From an uncultured Verrucomicrobiae bacterium (GTDB lineage: Bacteria > Verrucomicrobiota > Verrucomicrobiia > Limisphaerales > UBA1096), in NCBI GenBank assembly GCA_937770485.1, contig CALJHX010000037.1, forward strand, positions 1 to 39,782: a DNA stretch of 39,782 bases, given 5' to 3'. Below, one piece after another: positions 36,366 through 39,782 of the stretch. The notes beneath the pieces were generated by a model. It had not been told where the DNA came from. It was given only the letters and a program-made list of their open reading frames with translations, and searched no databases. Made by a program: the position numbers and the translations under genes. Position 1 is the first letter of the stretch. Each line of letters opens with the position of its first letter.

Positions 36366-37748
36366 ATGGCCTTGGATCAATCAACCCTCAACAAACTGCG
36401 CGACATCGTCGGCGCGGAAAATGTGCTGACCTCAAGGGAGAACCTCATCCCGTACGCTTTCGACGGCACGGCGGCGATGAAGGAAATGCCGGGGAGTGTG
36501 GTGTTCGCGGTGAGCACGGAGCAAATCAGCGCGGTACTCAAGCTGGCCAATGACACAGAAACGCCGGTGGTCACGCGCGGCTCGGGCACCGGCCTCAGCG
36601 GCGGCAGTGTTCCCGCGGCAGATTGCATCGTGCTGTGCACGGTGAAAATGGGCGCAATTCTGGAGGTGGACGCGGCGAACCTCACCATGACGGTGGAGCC
36701 GGGCGTGACGACGATTCAAATCGCCGAGGCCGCCGAGAAGGCCGGGCTGTTTTATCCACCGGACCCGGGCTCGATGAAGATTTCCACCATCGGCGGCAAC
36801 GTCGCTGAAAACTCCGGCGGACTGCGCGGGCTTAAGTACGGCGTCACGCGCAATTATGTGATGGGCATGGAGGTCGTGCTGCCGGACGGCGAGGTGATGT
36901 GGCTCGGCAACAAGTGCGTGAAAGACGTCGCCGGCTTTTCACTGAAGGACGTGATGATTGGCAGCGAAGGCACGCTCGGCGTCATCACCAAGGTGCTGCT
37001 GCGGCTCATCCCGAAACCGGCCGCGAAGAAAACGATGGTCGCCACCTTCGACGCGATGGATGCCGCCGCGCAAACGGTGAGCGACATTATCGCCGCGCAA
37101 ATCATTCCATGCACGCTCGAGTTTCTTGACCGCACCACGATTCATTGCGTGGAGGATTTTGCCAAGGTCGGCCTGCCGCTCGATTGCGAGGCATTGTTGC
37201 TGATGGAAACCGACGGCCACCCCGCCGCCGTCGCCGAGGAAGCCGCAAAAATGGAGGAACTGGCCAAGGCCAACGGCGCAAAAGAAGTGCGCGTCGCCAA
37301 GGACGACGCCGAAGCCACCCAACTCGCCACCGCCCGCCGCAGCGCCTTCAGCGCGCTCGCCCGCTTGGCCCCCACCATCATCCTCGAGGACGCCACCGTG
37401 CCGCGCAGCGAACTGGCCCACATGATTCGTTTCGTCGCCGAGGTCGCCAAGAAATACGAGTTGAAAATCGGCACCTTCGGCCACATGGGCGACGGTAACC
37501 TGCACCCGACCTTCCTCACCGACGAACGCAACGAGGCTGAAATCCACCGCGTGCACGAAGCGTTCAAGGAAATCTTCGACGAAGCCATCCGCCTCGGCGG
37601 CACCATCACCGGCGAACACGGCATCGGCCTCGCCAAGAAAGAGTTCCTCCCCAAGTTCGCCGGCGCGGCCCAGATGCGAGTCATGCGCGAACTCCGCAAA
37701 GCCCTCGACCCAAAAGGCATCCTGAACCCCGGCAAGATGTTTGATTGA
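36366..37748 (+). CDS. FAD-linked oxidase, GlcD / D-lactate dehydrogenase family
   Basis: A 460-residue flavoprotein. The N-terminal FAD-binding domain has TPVVTRGSGTGLSGGSVPA, the PP-loop, and DPGSMKISTIGGNVAENSGG (core STIGGNVAENSGG), then MIGSEGTLGVIT. The C-terminal oxidase domain has GTFGHMGDGNLHPTF and ITGEHGIGLAKKEFL and ends LDPKGILNPGKMF, all typical of glycolate oxidase subunit GlcD and D-2-hydroxyacid dehydrogenases. It should oxidise glycolate, D-lactate or a related hydroxy acid; glcE and glcF are not next to it, so the substrate is open. ATG at 36366 fits the family start. Its stop overlaps the ligA ATG (TGATG, 37746-37750), so the two are translationally coupled. Confidence 0.92.
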   Translation: MALDQSTLNKLRDIVGAENVLTSRENLIPYAFDGTAAMKEMPGSVVFAVSTEQISAVLKLANDTETPVVTRGSGTGLSGGSVPAADCIVLCTVKMGAILEVDAANLTMTVEPGVTTIQIAEAAEKAGLFYPPDPGSMKISTIGGNVAENSGGLRGLKYGVTRNYVMGMEVVLPDGEVMWLGNKCVKDVAGFSLKDVMIGSEGTLGVITKVLLRLIPKPAAKKTMVATFDAMDAAAQTVSDIIAAQIIPCTLEFLDRTTIHCVEDFAKVGLPLDCEALLLMETDGHPAAVAEEAAKMEELAKANGAKEVRVAKDDAEATQLATARRSAFSALARLAPTIILEDATVPRSELAHMIRFVAEVAKKYELKIGTFGHMGDGNLHPTFLTDERNEAEIHRVHEAFKEIFDEAIRLGGTITGEHGIGLAKKEFLPKFAGAAQMRVMRELRKALDPKGILNPGKMFD

Positions 37749-39782
37749 TGCCTGACACTTCACAGCAGCGGCATGCGGTGTTGGCGGAGGAGATTCGCCG
37801 GCATGACCGGGCGTATTATGTCGAGGCACAGTCGGCGATCAGCGACCAAGAGTACGACCAACTTTACCGCAAGTTGCTCGACCTCGAATTGGCGCATCCA
37901 GAACTCCAAACCGCCGACTCTCCCAGTCAGCGCGTCGGCGGCGCACCGATCGACGGCTTCAAGACCATTCGGCATGCGGTGCCGATGATGAGCCTCGACA
38001 ATACCTACTCGCAGGAGGAGGTGCGCGACTTTGTTGACCGCGTGCAAAAGCTCCTGCCCGGCGAGCCGCTCGAGTGGCTCGTCGAGCCCAAGGCCGACGG
38101 CGTCGCGATCAGCCTTCGTTTTGAGGATGGCCTGTTCACCCGCGGCACCACCCGCGGCGACGGCATTGCCGGCGACGACGTCACGGCCAACCTCCGCACC
38201 ATCCGGACCATCCCGCTCCGGCTCAATGCGCTTGACCAAGCGGACGCCCCCGGAGTGCTCGAGGTGCGCGGCGAGGTGATCATGACGCGCTCCGGCTTCG
38301 CGCAGCTCAATCGCGAGCGAGCCGACGCCGGCGAGCCTCTCTTCGCCAATCCCCGCAACGCCACCGCCGGTTCGCTAAAGCAGCTCGACTCAGCGCTCGT
38401 GGCCAGACGCCCCCTCGACATCGTCCTGTACGGCAGCGGTGAGATCATCGGAGGCCCGACGATCGACTCGCAATCCGGCCTGCTCGACGCGCTTCGCCGG
38501 CTTGGTTTCCGCACACCACAACACACGTGGTGCTGCTCCGGCGTGGACGACGTCCTCGACGCCATCGCCGAGCTGGACCGCGTCCGACCCGGCTTCGACT
38601 ACGACACCGACGGCGCTGTCATCAAGCTGAACCGCTTCGACCTGCGCGACCGCATCGGTGCCACCGCCAAGTCGCCACGCTGGGCCATGGCCTACAAATA
38701 CGCACCCGAGCAGACGCAAACCAAGCTCAACGCGATTACAGTGCAGGTTGGCCGCACCGGCACTCTCACGCCGGTCGCCGAGCTCGAGCCGGTTTTCCTC
38801 GACGGCTCGACGATCAGCCGCGCCACGCTGCACAACGAGGACGAAATCGCCCGAAAAGACATTCGCGTGGGCGACACGGTTCTCATCGAGAAACGCGGCG
38901 ATGTCATCCCCGGTGTGATCTCAGTCGTCAAGGATTTGCGGCCGGTCGATACCAAACCGTTCAATATGCTCACCGCGACCGGCAGCCAATGTCCGACCTG
39001 CGGTGGGGCCATTCAAAAGGACGAGGAGTTCGTCGCATGGCGCTGCGTCAACTCGGATTGCCCGGCACAGGCGGCGCAGCGGCTCGAGCATTTTGCCGCG
39101 CGCACCGCGCTCGATATCGAGTGCCTCGGCGATATCGTGTCAGACAAGCTCGTCGAGCGCCAACTTGCAGGAAATCCGCTGGATCTGTTCGGCCTGAGCG
39201 TCGAGCAACTCGGTCCGCTCAACCTCGGCACCGAAGGCGAACCGCGCGTCTTTGGAGAGAAAAATGCCAACAAGCTCGTCGACTCAGTCTCACGCGCCCG
39301 CACGATGGGCCTCGACCGCTGGCTCTTCGCGCTGGCCATTCCCGAACTGGGTCGTACGACTGCCATCGCATTGAGCAGATTCCACAAGGACATTCCCGCC
39401 GTGGCGCAGTCAGACATTTTGAGCGATATCATTGCGCTGGATGATATGGGCGAGGAGGTGATTCACATCAATCCGCGCTCACGTAAAAACCCGCCCACAT
39501 CAGAAGCCGACAAGGCCGAGCGTGAGCAGCGTTACTCAGAATTGGTCGACGAGATTCGCAAACGGGTCGAGCGCCTGGCCGAGCTGGGCTTTGCCCGGAT
39601 CACGAAGGAGAACGGCAACCATCCACCAAACTACACGACCGAGGTCGGGCCATCCGTCGCCCGATCCGTGATCGCTTGGTTTGGCTCGGAAATTGGCCGT
39701 GCCACACTGGAGCGCTTGGCCAAGCTCGGGATCGACCCGCAAGGTTCGGAGCCGAGCAAAGCCACCGATAAAGGAATGGTAT
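37748..39782 (+). CDS. ligA: NAD-dependent DNA ligase (partial at the right edge)
   Basis: An open frame of 678 codons reaches the window end without a stop. It seals nicks with NAD (EC 6.5.1.2). Seen: domain Ia AYYVEAQSAISDQEYDQLYR (core SDQEYDQLY), the adenylation motif EPKADGVAISL with the nucleotide-accepting Lys115, TRGDGIAGDDVTANLRTI, GEVIMTRSGF, the OB-fold region VGRTGTLTPVAEL, and a four-Cys zinc finger CPTCGG...CVNSDCPAQ. HhH repeats follow (LFALAIPELGRTTA). Unusually, about 67 charged residues (565-631, including EADKAEREQRYSELVDEIRK) are inserted before the HhH continuation VGPSVARSVIAWFGSE. The BRCT domain, if present, lies beyond the edge. It starts within the stop codon of the glcD-like gene. 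A one-mismatch palindrome copy is at 39713-39726. Confidence 0.95.
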   Translation, partial: MPDTSQQRHAVLAEEIRRHDRAYYVEAQSAISDQEYDQLYRKLLDLELAHPELQTADSPSQRVGGAPIDGFKTIRHAVPMMSLDNTYSQEEVRDFVDRVQKLLPGEPLEWLVEPKADGVAISLRFEDGLFTRGTTRGDGIAGDDVTANLRTIRTIPLRLNALDQADAPGVLEVRGEVIMTRSGFAQLNRERADAGEPLFANPRNATAGSLKQLDSALVARRPLDIVLYGSGEIIGGPTIDSQSGLLDALRRLGFRTPQHTWCCSGVDDVLDAIAELDRVRPGFDYDTDGAVIKLNRFDLRDRIGATAKSPRWAMAYKYAPEQTQTKLNAITVQVGRTGTLTPVAELEPVFLDGSTISRATLHNEDEIARKDIRVGDTVLIEKRGDVIPGVISVVKDLRPVDTKPFNMLTATGSQCPTCGGAIQKDEEFVAWRCVNSDCPAQAAQRLEHFAARTALDIECLGDIVSDKLVERQLAGNPLDLFGLSVEQLGPLNLGTEGEPRVFGEKNANKLVDSVSRARTMGLDRWLFALAIPELGRTTAIALSRFHKDIPAVAQSDILSDIIALDDMGEEVIHINPRSRKNPPTSEADKAEREQRYSELVDEIRKRVERLAELGFARITKENGNHPPNYTTEVGPSVARSVIAWFGSEIGRATLERLAKLGIDPQGSEPSKATDKGMV

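Overview
The window looks like a chromosomal segment from a GC-rich Gram-negative bacterium. An outer membrane is shown by BamA, a Skp/OmpH chaperone, a TonB-type protein, a TonB-dependent receptor and a porin. Gene order and family flavour (purA-uppS-cdsA-dxr, dnaB-bamA-skp, planctomycete/verrucomicrobial-style beta-propeller and lipoprotein genes) suggest the PVC group, most likely Verrucomicrobiota. That placement is inference; no rRNA gene is present. No tRNA, rRNA, CRISPR array, prophage or intact insertion sequence was seen.

Layout. 1-2630 (minus): two tandem, related lipoproteins of unknown function. 2827-4370 (plus): glycine cleavage gcvT-gcvH. 4595-8949 (plus): a tight four-gene operon of secreted beta-propeller, HemN-like radical SAM enzyme, UbiC-like chorismate lyase and a WxWxIP flavoprotein of the halogenase type; this is the best candidate for an undescribed pathway. 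9293-11414: RRM protein, then a divergent pair of short-chain dehydrogenase and TonB-like protein. 11429-17651 (minus): a six-gene string purA, uppS, cdsA, dxr, L-fuconate dehydratase and a PI-PLC/GDPD-like protein. 17873-24102 (minus): S9 peptidase, TonB-dependent receptor and an AT-richer porin. 24326-27841 (plus): mfd. 27970-29984 (minus): ilvB preceded by a complete transcription attenuator with a Val/Leu/Ile-rich leader peptide. 30069-36117 (minus): dnaB-bamA-skp, then recA. 36366-39782 (plus): glcD-like oxidase overlapping ligA, which runs off the right edge.

The most striking feature is a dispersed perfect 14-bp palindrome, CGCTTGGCCAAGCG. I count ten exact copies and about nine with one or two mismatches, both between genes and inside genes. 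In coding copies it is mostly read as Leu-Gly-Gln-Ala, several times inside signal peptides. It behaves like a genome-wide iterated palindrome rather than an ordinary operator. It is missing from the AT-richer 19.8-24.3 kb block.

Five genes (both lipoproteins, the SDR, the TonB-like gene and bamA) each need one small indel to restore a full-length protein. Because bamA is essential, sequencing or assembly indels are the simplest explanation, and those genes are annotated as single coding regions with the break noted.
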